From assembly GCA_902783345.1 (NCBI GenBank), contig CACZQI010000015.1, forward strand, positions 1-36,439: a stretch of DNA of 36,439 nucleotides. Reading direction: 5' to 3'. The translations under genes and the position numbers were made by a program. Shown here piece by piece: positions 23,533 to 30,025 of this stretch (position 1 is the first letter of the stretch; every line of letters starts with the position of its first letter). The stretch is from an uncultured Erysipelotrichaceae bacterium (GTDB taxonomy: Bacteria > Bacillota_I > Bacilli_A > RF39 > UBA660). The notes under the pieces were generated by a model. The model made no database searches and was not told the DNA's origin. It saw nothing but the letters and a program-made list of their open reading frames with translations.

Positions 23533-23593
23533 ACTACCACTGTCTATAAATTGTAATCTTTACGCAAATTCGACACTTGCGGGGGTAATTAAA

Positions 23594-23602
23594 TGATATA
23601 AT
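23594..23602 (+). promoter_or_regulatory. Extended -10 promoter candidate in front of the decayed small gene
   Basis: TGATATAAT fits the extended -10 TGnTATAAT; the -35 region is poor. The expected start lies within the following hairpin. Confidence 0.4.
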
Positions 23603-23625
23603 CACCTTAGAGTAGGTGATTTTTT
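23601..23625 (+). terminator. Terminator of the HerA-like gene
   Basis: ATCACCT (23601-23607) pairs with AGGTGAT (23614-23620), followed by TTTTT. The same AGGTGAT could serve as a ribosome site for the reading frame at 23627. Confidence 0.7.
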
Positions 23626-23626
23626 C

Positions 23627-23729
23627 ATGAATAAAAAAGTAACAATATTAATAGTATCTATCATAGGTTTTTTAGTTGCAATAGGCGGGTGATGGAACTA
23701 TAGATAATCCATACATTGTAAGCGTTTAA
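23627..23729 (+). pseudogene. Decayed small membrane or lipoprotein gene remnant
   Basis: The ATG at 23627 opens MNKKVTILIVSIIGFLVAIGG, a signal-peptide-like segment, then hits TGA at 23690. In another frame the sequence continues as GDGTIDNPYIVSV to TAA (23727-23729). One inserted base at the GGCGGGTGA run would join both parts, so this reads as a frameshifted remnant of a secreted protein gene. It could also be a genuine 21-residue membrane peptide. A possible promoter (23594) and ribosome site precede it. Confidence 0.35.
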
Positions 23730-23763
23730 TAAATGGTTTAATTTTATTTATATAGATTAAACT

Positions 23764-23823
23764 AGTTATGCAGTAAACTTATAATTTTTTGTCCATTATT
23801 AAAATTCTTAAGTTAGCATAACT
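23764..23823 (+). other. Intergenic 60-nt near-palindrome, candidate structured RNA
   Basis: AGTTATGC (23764-23771) pairs with GCATAACT (23816-23823). Inside it AACTTA..AATTTT can pair with AAAATT..TTAAGTT, leaving a loop of about 12 bases. An independent terminator follows one base later. Apart from this, the decayed gene and the terminators, I see nothing in the 359-base gap 23533-23891. Confidence 0.45.
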
Positions 23824-23824
23824 T

Positions 23825-23857
23825 GACTACTAAGTGAAAAACTTAGTAGTCTTTTTT
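23825..23857 (+). terminator. Strong terminator upstream of the cysteine desulfurase gene
   Basis: GACTACTAAG (23825-23834) pairs with CTTAGTAGTC (23842-23851) around TGAAAAA, then T6. It must end a transcript from the preceding 230 bases, which hold no intact gene. Confidence 0.9.
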
Positions 23858-23891
23858 GTAAAAATATATTATAATTAAAAAGGTGATTAAA

Positions 23892-25019
23892 GTGATATAT
23901 TTAGATTATTCAGCAACGACACCTGTTATAGATGAAGTATTAAATAGTTATAATAAAGTTACGAAAGAGTATTTTGGTAATCCTAATAGTATGCATAGTT
24001 TAGGTATTAAATCTAATGAACTACTTAAAAGTGCTACTAAACAAATTAGTGATATTTTTCATATTAAAGAAAGTGAAATTATATATACTAGTGGTTCAAC
24101 AGAATCCAATAATTTAGCCCTTATTGGAACTGCTTTATCGCGTGGTAAAAAGGGTAGTCATATTATTGTTTCTAAATTAGAGCATGAAAGTATTTATGGC
24201 ATCTGTAATTATTTAGCAGCTAATGGATTTATTATAGATTATGTCGATAATGATGCAAGTGGTGTAATAGATTTTGAAGATTTAAAAAGATTAATTACGA
24301 AAAATACGATTTTAGTTAGTATTTGTGCAGTTAATAGTGAACTTGGAATTCGTGAACCCCTTAAAACTATTAAACAAATAATTAATAAAGAAAATCCAAA
24401 TGTCTTATTTCATAGTGATATGACGCAGGCTATCGGTAAAATACCAGTTAATTTAGCTGATGTCGATTTAGCAAGTATGTCAGGTCATAAAATATATGGC
24501 CCTAAAGGAATTGGAATGCTTTATAAAAAATCATCTGTTAAAATTAAACCTATTTTATATGGTTCAAATGATGATTTAAGACCTGGAACTCCAGCTCTTC
24601 CTTTAATTGTTAGTTTTTCTAAAGCCTTACGCTTAGCAAGCACTGATTTAGATAAAAAGGAAGCTAAAATTAAAAAATTTAATAATCGTTTAACCGAGTT
24701 TTTTGAAAAATATCCTAATATTAAAATAAATAAAACTGATTATTCAATACCTAATATTTTAAATATTAGTTTAATGGATATTAAACCAGAAACATTTATT
24801 CATGCTTTAGAGAAAAATGATGTATATGTTTCATCTAATACAGCATGCTCTAGTGGTAAAATATCTAATGCAGTTTTAAGTATTTATAAAGATAAACAAA
24901 GGGCTTTAACTACTATAAGAATTAGTTTATCTTACCTTACAACTAATATTGAAGTAGAAGACTTTATGCATATATTTGCAAGTTGTTATAAAAAATTAGA
25001 AGGATTAGTTAATGAATAG
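23892..25019 (+). CDS. Cysteine desulfurase, IscS/NifS type
   Basis: 375 residues from a GTG start at 23892 (MIYLDYSATTP, the usual start of the family); an upstream GTG overlaps the AAGGTGA ribosome site. The PLP-binding Lys is in SGHKIYGPKGIGML and the active-site Cys in NTACSSGK, the short loop typical of class I desulfurases. The enzyme takes sulfur from cysteine as a persulfide for tRNA thiolation and Fe-S clusters. The next genes are a GNAT protein (8-base overlap) and thiI, so it probably feeds ThiI in making 4-thiouridine in tRNA, as the NifZ-ThiI pair of Bacillus does. Confidence 0.92.
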   Translation: MIYLDYSATTPVIDEVLNSYNKVTKEYFGNPNSMHSLGIKSNELLKSATKQISDIFHIKESEIIYTSGSTESNNLALIGTALSRGKKGSHIIVSKLEHESIYGICNYLAANGFIIDYVDNDASGVIDFEDLKRLITKNTILVSICAVNSELGIREPLKTIKQIINKENPNVLFHSDMTQAIGKIPVNLADVDLASMSGHKIYGPKGIGMLYKKSSVKIKPILYGSNDDLRPGTPALPLIVSFSKALRLASTDLDKKEAKIKKFNNRLTEFFEKYPNIKINKTDYSIPNILNISLMDIKPETFIHALEKNDVYVSSNTACSSGKISNAVLSIYKDKQRALTTIRISLSYLTTNIEVEDFMHIFASCYKKLEGLVNE

Positions 25020-25491
25020 TTTTGAAACATCTAATTTTAAATTTTTTACTTATGATTTTAATAATAAATTAGATGTAGAATTTATTAAAGAATTAATAGA
25101 AGATGAAGATACTGATAGATATTTAAAAAGTATTGTAGCCTTTATTAATAAAGATAGCTTTAATCCTTTAAAAACCGCTTATTTAGTAAGTAATAATGAT
25201 AATATTGTTGGTTATTTAAATTTATATGAGGAAAATAGAATAGTTGAATTAGATTTAGCTGTAGGGCCTAAACACAGAGGAATTAAAAATAATTCTAATG
25301 AAACAATTGGTTGTCAAATATTAAAAGAAGCATCTAATTATTTATTTGATAATTACATTTTTATTAGATATTTAAGAGGAATGATTGCCAAAAGTAATAT
25401 TAAAAGTATTAAAACTGCGCTAAATGCTGGTTTTGTTTATTATGGTAGTTATTCTGAAGGAGAAGAATATCGTAAATATAAAAGTAAATAA
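25012..25491 (+). CDS. GNAT-family N-acetyltransferase
   Basis: 159 residues. Has the GNAT layout: strand NIVGYLNLYEENRIVELDLAV, then an acetyl-CoA loop-like VGPKHRGIKNNSNETIG (Q/RxxGxG/A-like but divergent) followed by a helix, then AKSNIKSIKTALNAGFVYYG, the family's N-x-x-S-x-x-x-A-x-x-x-G-F pattern. The target is unknown. Its start overlaps the desulfurase by 8 bases, and a terminator separates it from thiI. Confidence 0.75.
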   Translation: MNSFETSNFKFFTYDFNNKLDVEFIKELIEDEDTDRYLKSIVAFINKDSFNPLKTAYLVSNNDNIVGYLNLYEENRIVELDLAVGPKHRGIKNNSNETIGCQILKEASNYLFDNYIFIRYLRGMIAKSNIKSIKTALNAGFVYYGSYSEGEEYRKYKSK

Positions 25492-25499
25492 TAATTATT

Positions 25500-25531
25500 A
25501 GAAAATTCCTGTATTATTGGAGTTTTCTTTT
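25500..25531 (+). terminator. Terminator of the desulfurase-GNAT unit
   Basis: AGAAAATTCC (25500-25509) pairs with GGAGTTTTCT (25519-25528) with one G-T pair, followed by T-rich sequence. Confidence 0.75.
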
Positions 25532-25537
25532 ATTTTA

Positions 25538-25546
25538 TGTTATAAT
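25538..25546 (+). promoter_or_regulatory. Extended -10 promoter of thiI
   Basis: TGTTATAAT fits TGnTATAAT. The -35 position falls in the preceding terminator and is poor. Ribosome site GAAAGGGG follows. Confidence 0.55.
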
Positions 25547-25573
25547 CGGGATGTTTATTGAAAGGGGAAACTC

Positions 25574-26755
25574 ATGAAAAAACTTATTATAATTAAATAT
25601 GGAGAACTTACTACTAAACATGATAATATTAATTTTTTTATTAAAACTCTAAAAGATAACATTGAATCATCTTTAGATAATATATCTCATAATATTGTAT
25701 ATGATGTAGGTCGAATGTATATTGAAACAGATGAATATGATTTAGTTGTAGCTAAACTATCTAATACATTTGGCATTCATGAAATAAATATTGGTTATGA
25801 ACTTGATACTGATGATTTTGATGTACTTTCAAATGAGCTTTTAAATTTAGTTAAAGAAAAAGAGTTTAAAACTTTTAAAGTAGTAACAAAAAGAAGTAAT
25901 AAAAAATATCCTTTAGATAGTATGGAAATATCTCGTAAATTAGGTGGAGTAATCCTTAAGAATATACCTAATATTAAAGTTGATGTAAATAATCCAGAAC
26001 TTTTAATAAATGTAGAAGTAAGATTTGGTAAAGTATATTTTTATTTTGAAAAAGTAAAAGGTATTGGTGGTTATCCAGTTGGAGTTGCAGGTAAAGGGTT
26101 ATTAATGCTTAGTGGTGGCATAGATAGTCCGATTGCCGGATATTTAGCAATGAAAAGAGGAGTAAGAATAGAATGCGTCTATTTTGATAGTCCTCCTCAT
26201 ACTAGTGAAAATGCTCTTATAAAAGTATTAGATTTAGCAAATGTATTATCTAATTATTCAGGTTATATAAAAGTTCATGTTATAAGATTTACGGATATTC
26301 AAGAAGCAATTTATAAAAATTGTCCTAAAGAATATATGATAACTATAATGCGTAGAATGATGTATCGTATTAGTGAAAATCTTGCACATAAAAATAATGC
26401 TAAAATTATTATTAATGGTGAATCTATTGGTCAAGTAGCTAGTCAGACATTAACTAGTATGGCTGTTATTAATGAAACAATAAAAATGCCAGTAATAAGA
26501 CCACTAGCATGTTTTGATAAATTAGAAATAATTGAACTAGCTAAAAAAATAGGGACTTATGATATAAGCATTAGACCATATGAAGATTGTTGCACAATAT
26601 TTGTACCAGAGCATCCAGTAATAAATCCTGTTTTAAATCTTGCTAAAGAGTATGAAAAATCTTTTGATTATGATTCTTTAATAAAAGAAGCTATTAAAAA
26701 TGAAAAAGTTATTAAAGTGCCAATTCAAAATAAAGAACATGAAGATTTATTATAA
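25574..26755 (+). CDS. thiI: tRNA 4-thiouridine synthase ThiI
   Basis: 393 residues. N-terminal ferredoxin-like and THUMP domains (1-165, with KTFKVVTKRSNKKYPLDSME), then a PP-loop ATPase domain starting at LLMLSGGIDSPIAGYLA. Later blocks GESIGQVASQTL and ISIRPYEDCCTIFVPEHP are typical of ThiI. It adenylates U8 of tRNA and transfers sulfur. No C-terminal rhodanese domain is present, which is normal in Bacilli, where sulfur is taken directly from a dedicated desulfurase; one is encoded two genes upstream. Own extended -10 promoter. Confidence 0.95.
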   Translation: MKKLIIIKYGELTTKHDNINFFIKTLKDNIESSLDNISHNIVYDVGRMYIETDEYDLVVAKLSNTFGIHEINIGYELDTDDFDVLSNELLNLVKEKEFKTFKVVTKRSNKKYPLDSMEISRKLGGVILKNIPNIKVDVNNPELLINVEVRFGKVYFYFEKVKGIGGYPVGVAGKGLLMLSGGIDSPIAGYLAMKRGVRIECVYFDSPPHTSENALIKVLDLANVLSNYSGYIKVHVIRFTDIQEAIYKNCPKEYMITIMRRMMYRISENLAHKNNAKIIINGESIGQVASQTLTSMAVINETIKMPVIRPLACFDKLEIIELAKKIGTYDISIRPYEDCCTIFVPEHPVINPVLNLAKEYEKSFDYDSLIKEAIKNEKVIKVPIQNKEHEDLL

Positions 26756-26778
26756 ATCCTAATAAATTACCCATAATA
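26750..26778 (+). promoter_or_regulatory. Possible forespore-type promoter (sigma-F/G-like) of the 55-residue gene
   Basis: TTATA (26750-26754), 17 bases, CATAATA (26772-26778), near the GnATR-17/18-CATnnTA pattern of sigma-F/G with the G missing. The 14-mer CCATAATAATAATG is identical to one before spoVAC. A palindrome ACCCAT/ATGGGT (26769-26787) covers the -10. Confidence 0.3.
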
Positions 26779-26793
26779 ATAATGGGTGAGAAT

Positions 26794-26961
26794 ATGAAGG
26801 GTTATACTTTAAATAATAATAACTTAGATAGAATAAAAAAAGAATATAATAATGAATATGGTTTAAATTATTATGAAAATAATGGTTATGATGATTACAA
26901 TCGTTTTTTTACAACAAAAAATAATTTAAATGCTCATAATAAAATATTAGTTAAGAAATAA
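26794..26961 (+). CDS. Small Asn/Tyr-rich protein, 55 residues
   Basis: Starts MKGYTLNNNNLDRIKKEY and ends NAHNKILVKK. Hydrophilic, rich in Asn and Tyr, without signal or membrane segment, not recognised. GGGTGAG lies just before the ATG, partly inside a small hairpin (26769-26787), and a clear terminator follows. Codon use is like its neighbours. The upstream element resembles that of spoVAC, so a spore-specific role is possible but speculative. Confidence 0.55.
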   Translation: MKGYTLNNNNLDRIKKEYNNEYGLNYYENNGYDDYNRFFTTKNNLNAHNKILVKK

Positions 26962-26982
26962 GCCTTATTTTTAGGCTTTTTT
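26960..26982 (+). terminator. Terminator of the 55-residue gene
   Basis: AAGCCT (26960-26965) pairs with AGGCTT (26973-26978), then T run. Nearly the same hairpin sequence ends the next gene (27574-27595). Confidence 0.85.
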
Positions 26983-26991
26983 AATTATTTA

Positions 26992-27000
26992 TGCTATAAT
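26992..27000 (+). promoter_or_regulatory. Extended -10 promoter of the 182-residue gene
   Basis: TGCTATAAT fits TGnTATAAT, 20 bases before the ATG; no good -35. Confidence 0.55.
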
Positions 27001-27020
27001 ATATAAACGAGGATTAGTTT

Positions 27021-27569
27021 ATGGAAGAATATAAAAAAGTATTAGTAACTGATTATGTTAAAGAAGGTCTATCAAATGGCACATTAATTCCAAAAGAAGC
27101 GCAAAAGATTGCTAGAATTATCGCAAGGCAAGGAAAACTAGGGGAAGTTGTTACATCTTGGAGTATTGATAATGATGGTAATGAAGTATGTGAAAAAGTT
27201 GCTGAAGTTAAAAAAGATAATATAACTGGAAAGTTAGATTGGATTGCTACTAAAGTAGATGAAAAAGGAAATATTATAATTGATAATAACAATCATGCTA
27301 ATATGTGGATAATATCTGACTCTAAATTTAAAAGTAAATATGAGATAGATCAAAATAATCCACTTTTATATAAACCTAAAGATGGAAAACAGATCTTTGT
27401 TCAAATACCTGATAATATTATTTTAAGTCAGTGGGGTTCAGATGTTAAAATAGCAGCTGGCGGATATATTAATATTACTAATTTTAATGATATGTATGGA
27501 ATAGCAAAAAGAGATTTTGAAGATACCTATCGTTTTACTAGTGAAATTAACGTCGTAAAACATAAATAG
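27021..27569 (+). CDS. Conserved-looking hypothetical protein, 182 residues
   Basis: Soluble alpha/beta protein with no signal peptide. Residues 1-40 look helical (KEGLSNGTLIPKEAQKIARI). A beta-rich core follows with GEVVTSWSIDNDGN, DWIATKVDEKGN and ANMWIISDSKFKSKY, and near the end AAGGYINITNFNDMYGIAKRDFEDTY. The Gly/Asp pattern is reminiscent of small PGDYG-type domains, but I cannot confirm that family. No catalytic residues can be named. Single gene with its own extended -10 promoter and terminator, GAGGATT ribosome site. Confidence 0.7.
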   Translation: MEEYKKVLVTDYVKEGLSNGTLIPKEAQKIARIIARQGKLGEVVTSWSIDNDGNEVCEKVAEVKKDNITGKLDWIATKVDEKGNIIIDNNNHANMWIISDSKFKSKYEIDQNNPLLYKPKDGKQIFVQIPDNIILSQWGSDVKIAAGGYINITNFNDMYGIAKRDFEDTYRFTSEINVVKHK

Positions 27570-27573
27570 CAAT

Positions 27574-27595
27574 GCCTTATTTTAGGCTTTTTTTT
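27574..27595 (+). terminator. Terminator of the 182-residue gene
   Basis: GCCT (27574-27577) pairs with AGGC (27584-27587), then T8. Confidence 0.8.
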
Positions 27596-27634
27596 AATAA
27601 GAAAATAGTTTATAATGTTAGTGGGTGAAGGAAA

Positions 27635-28813
27635 ATGAAAATATTAAGTGTAAATGCTGGTTCATCATCATTAAAGTTTACTTTATTTGAAATGCCAGAA
27701 GAAAAAGAATTGATTAGTGGGGTATTTGAAAAAATTGGTTTAAAAGATTCATTTTATACTGTTAAATTTGATGGAGAAAAAATTAAAAAAATAGTATCAT
27801 TACCAAGTCATAATGAAGCTTTTGAAATTTTAATGAAAGAACTTATCGAAAATAAAATAATCAAAGATTATAGTGAGATTAAAGGTATTGGACATCGTGT
27901 TGCTCAAGGTGGAGCATATTTTGATAAAAGCGTTTTAGCAACTGATGAAAATATTGATATTGTATCAAAATTATCTCAAATTGCGCCTTTACATAATCCA
28001 GCTGCTGTAATAGGTATTAAAGCAGCTAAAAAAGTTGTTCCAGAAGCAGTTCAAACTTTAGTGTTTGATACATCATTTCATCAAACTATTGAAGAAGAAA
28101 ATTATATGTATGCAGTACCATACGAATGGTATACTAAATATAATGTAAGAAAATATGGTTTTCATGGAACAAGTCATAAATATGTATCAATTAAAGCAAA
28201 TGAATTATTAGGTAAAACTGATACTAAATTAATTACTTGTCATATTGGAAATGGTGCTAGTATTTCTGCTGTTGCTGGTGGTAAATGTATTGATACTTCT
28301 ATGGGTCTTACTCCAAATGCTGGACTTATGATGGGAACTAGATGTGGTGATATTGATGCATCTATCGTATCTTATATTTCTGAATGTGAAAAATTAACTG
28401 CTACGGAAGTAAATAATAAACTAAATAAAGAATCAGGTTTACTTGGTATAAGTGGTGTATCATCAGATTCAAGAGATATTGAAGAAGGCATTAATAATGG
28501 TGATGAAAGATGTATTTTAGCACAAAAAATGTATGTTAAAAAAATTGTTGATTATATTGCTAGTTATTCTGTTGAACTTGGTGGATGTGATGCAATTATC
28601 TTTACAGCCGGAGTAGGAGAAAATAGTATTTCTACTAGAGCACAAATTTTAGAAAAGTTATCATGTTTAGGTGTTAAATTAGATAGCGAAAGAAATGATG
28701 TTAGAGGTAAAGTTCAATTAATTACAGCTGATAACTCTAAAATACCTGCTTATGTAATTCCAACTAATGAAGAATTAATGATAGCAACCGATACATATAA
28801 CTTAACTAAATAG
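27635..28813 (+). CDS. ackA: Acetate kinase
   Basis: 392 residues, normal length. Starts MKILSVNAGSSSLKFTLFEM, with the phosphate-loop signature NAGSSSLKF; contains FDTSFHQT, YGFHGTSHKYVS, THIGNG-like CHIGNGAS, DTSMGLTPNAGLMMGTRCGD and FTAGVGENS. It makes ATP and acetate from acetyl phosphate, the payoff step of fermentation. pta is not adjacent. A TATAAT (27611-27616) and GGGTGAAGG ribosome site precede the ATG. It is followed after 11 bases by nrnA, so the two are co-transcribed. Confidence 0.97.
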   Translation: MKILSVNAGSSSLKFTLFEMPEEKELISGVFEKIGLKDSFYTVKFDGEKIKKIVSLPSHNEAFEILMKELIENKIIKDYSEIKGIGHRVAQGGAYFDKSVLATDENIDIVSKLSQIAPLHNPAAVIGIKAAKKVVPEAVQTLVFDTSFHQTIEEENYMYAVPYEWYTKYNVRKYGFHGTSHKYVSIKANELLGKTDTKLITCHIGNGASISAVAGGKCIDTSMGLTPNAGLMMGTRCGDIDASIVSYISECEKLTATEVNNKLNKESGLLGISGVSSDSRDIEEGINNGDERCILAQKMYVKKIVDYIASYSVELGGCDAIIFTAGVGENSISTRAQILEKLSCLGVKLDSERNDVRGKVQLITADNSKIPAYVIPTNEELMIATDTYNLTK

Positions 28814-28824
28814 TTAGGATAAAT

Positions 28825-29787
28825 ATGGAGAAAAAGATTTATAATAAAATTAAAAAATATGACACTATTGTAATTGCTAGACATATTGGACCAGATCCTG
28901 ATGCTATAGCAAGTCAATTTGCATTAAAGGAATCAATAAAAATAACATTTCCAAATAAAAATGTTTATGCGGTAGGAATAGGGGCTCGTAAATATCGTTC
29001 ATATGGTGATTTAGATAAAACGCCTGATATTTCTAATGAAAAAGCTTTACTTATTGCAGTAGATGTACCTAATATTTCTAGATTAGATGGTGTAAATTTT
29101 AGTGATTTTAAAGAAGCAATTAAAATAGATCATCATCCCTTTGAAGATAAAATGGGAGAAATAGAAATAATTGATGAATCTGCATCAAGTGCTTGTGAAA
29201 TTATCGCAAGATTAATTTTTAATACTAAACTATTAATGAATAAAAATGTAGCCGAAAAGTTATTTTTAGGAATAGCATCTGATAGTGATAGATTTTTATT
29301 ACCAACCACTAGTCCTGATACATTTAAAATAGTTTCAAAGTTAATTAATGATTATGATTTAGATTTAAAAAAATTATATAATATTTTATATGAAAAACCT
29401 TTAAATGATTTTAAATTTCAATCTTTTATTGCTTTAAATATGACAGTTACGGAAAATGGTTTTGGGTATATGAAAGTTACTCCTGAAATGATAAAAGAAT
29501 ATGATGTTGATTCATCAACTGCCTCTAATTTAGTTAATAATTTTAATTATATAAAAGAACTTCTAGTTTGGGCATTTGTTTCCTATGATGAAAGACAAGA
29601 ATTATATAAAGTAAATATTCGTTCTAGAGGACCAGTTATTAATGATATCGCTATTAAATATAATGGTGGAGGTCATAAATATGCATCAGGAGCAAGAATA
29701 ACAGATATAAATTTAATTGATAAATTATTTGAAGAATTAGATAATGCCTGCAAAGAATATAAAGATAGTTTAGAAAAAGAAGAATAA
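28825..29787 (+). CDS. nrnA: NrnA-like DHH-family nanoRNase / pAp phosphatase
   Basis: 320 residues. DHH domain with ARHIGPDPDAIASQ (metal motif), DVPNISRLDG and the DHH signature in KIDHHPF; SDSDRFLLPTTSP is typical of NrnA. The C-terminal DHHA1 domain ends with GGGHKYASGARI. The enzyme degrades very short RNAs and, in many species, dephosphorylates pAp from sulfur metabolism. It follows ackA by 11 bases; this arrangement occurs in other low-GC Firmicutes. Ends at a good terminator. Confidence 0.9.
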   Translation: MEKKIYNKIKKYDTIVIARHIGPDPDAIASQFALKESIKITFPNKNVYAVGIGARKYRSYGDLDKTPDISNEKALLIAVDVPNISRLDGVNFSDFKEAIKIDHHPFEDKMGEIEIIDESASSACEIIARLIFNTKLLMNKNVAEKLFLGIASDSDRFLLPTTSPDTFKIVSKLINDYDLDLKKLYNILYEKPLNDFKFQSFIALNMTVTENGFGYMKVTPEMIKEYDVDSSTASNLVNNFNYIKELLVWAFVSYDERQELYKVNIRSRGPVINDIAIKYNGGGHKYASGARITDINLIDKLFEELDNACKEYKDSLEKEE

Positions 29788-29835
29788 AATTACTACAAAG
29801 ATTGTATAAGTATAATTTATAGTAATTTATTTAAT

Positions 29836-29859
29836 AAAAGGGATATAAGCCCTTTTTTT
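29836..29859 (+). terminator. Terminator of the ackA-nrnA operon
   Basis: AAAAGGG (29836-29842) pairs with CCCTTTT (29850-29856), then T run. Confidence 0.85.
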
Positions 29860-29930
29860 GTTTTATTTTTTGCAAAAATTAATTTCCCACTTTCGTTAAA
29901 TTCAAATTTGTAAAATTGCAAAAAAGTAGC

Positions 29931-29964
29931 AAGTTTTCCACAAAATGAAGAAGTTTTCCACAAA
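29931..29964. repeat. 14-bp direct repeat with DnaA-box-like cores upstream of the spoIIA-like operon
   Basis: AAGTTTTCCACAAA occurs at 29931-29944 and 29951-29964, exactly 20 bp (about two helix turns) apart. Each holds TTTTCCACA, one base from the DnaA box TTATCCACA. They sit about 74 and 54 bases before the expected start of the operon, where an activator or DnaA would bind. A different regulator could own these sites. Confidence 0.6.
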
Positions 29965-29977
29965 TTGCGTTTAAAAA

Positions 29978-30006
29978 AAAGGAAATTGGACTTCCACCGG
30001 TAATAT
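29978..30006 (+). promoter_or_regulatory. SigH-like promoter of the spoIIA-like operon
   Basis: AAAGGAAAT (29978-29986) fits the SigH -35 RnAGGAWWW. After 11 bases, CGGTAATAT (29998-30006) partly fits RnnGAATWW. Bacillus spoIIA is SigH-dependent. No sigma-A pair with normal spacing is present. The expected start at about 30012 would leave a very short leader containing AGGAGGTGAG. Confidence 0.45.
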
Positions 30007-30025
30007 ATATAGTAGGAGGTGAGAA

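Noticed and set aside
23569..23575. TTCGACA, a perfect Spo0A-box heptamer, downstream of the HerA gene
   Set aside because: A few such heptamers are expected by chance in 36 kb of both strands at this base composition, and no sporulation gene lies just downstream.
26769..26787. ACCCAT/ATGGGT palindrome as a terminator of thiI
   Set aside because: No T tract follows; it overlaps a possible -10 and the ribosome site of the next small gene, so an operator or chance are better readings.
29787..29828. AAATTACTA/TAGTAATTT inverted repeat after nrnA
   Set aside because: AT-rich with a 24-base loop and no T run directly after; the real terminator is at 29836-29859. Too weak to call.
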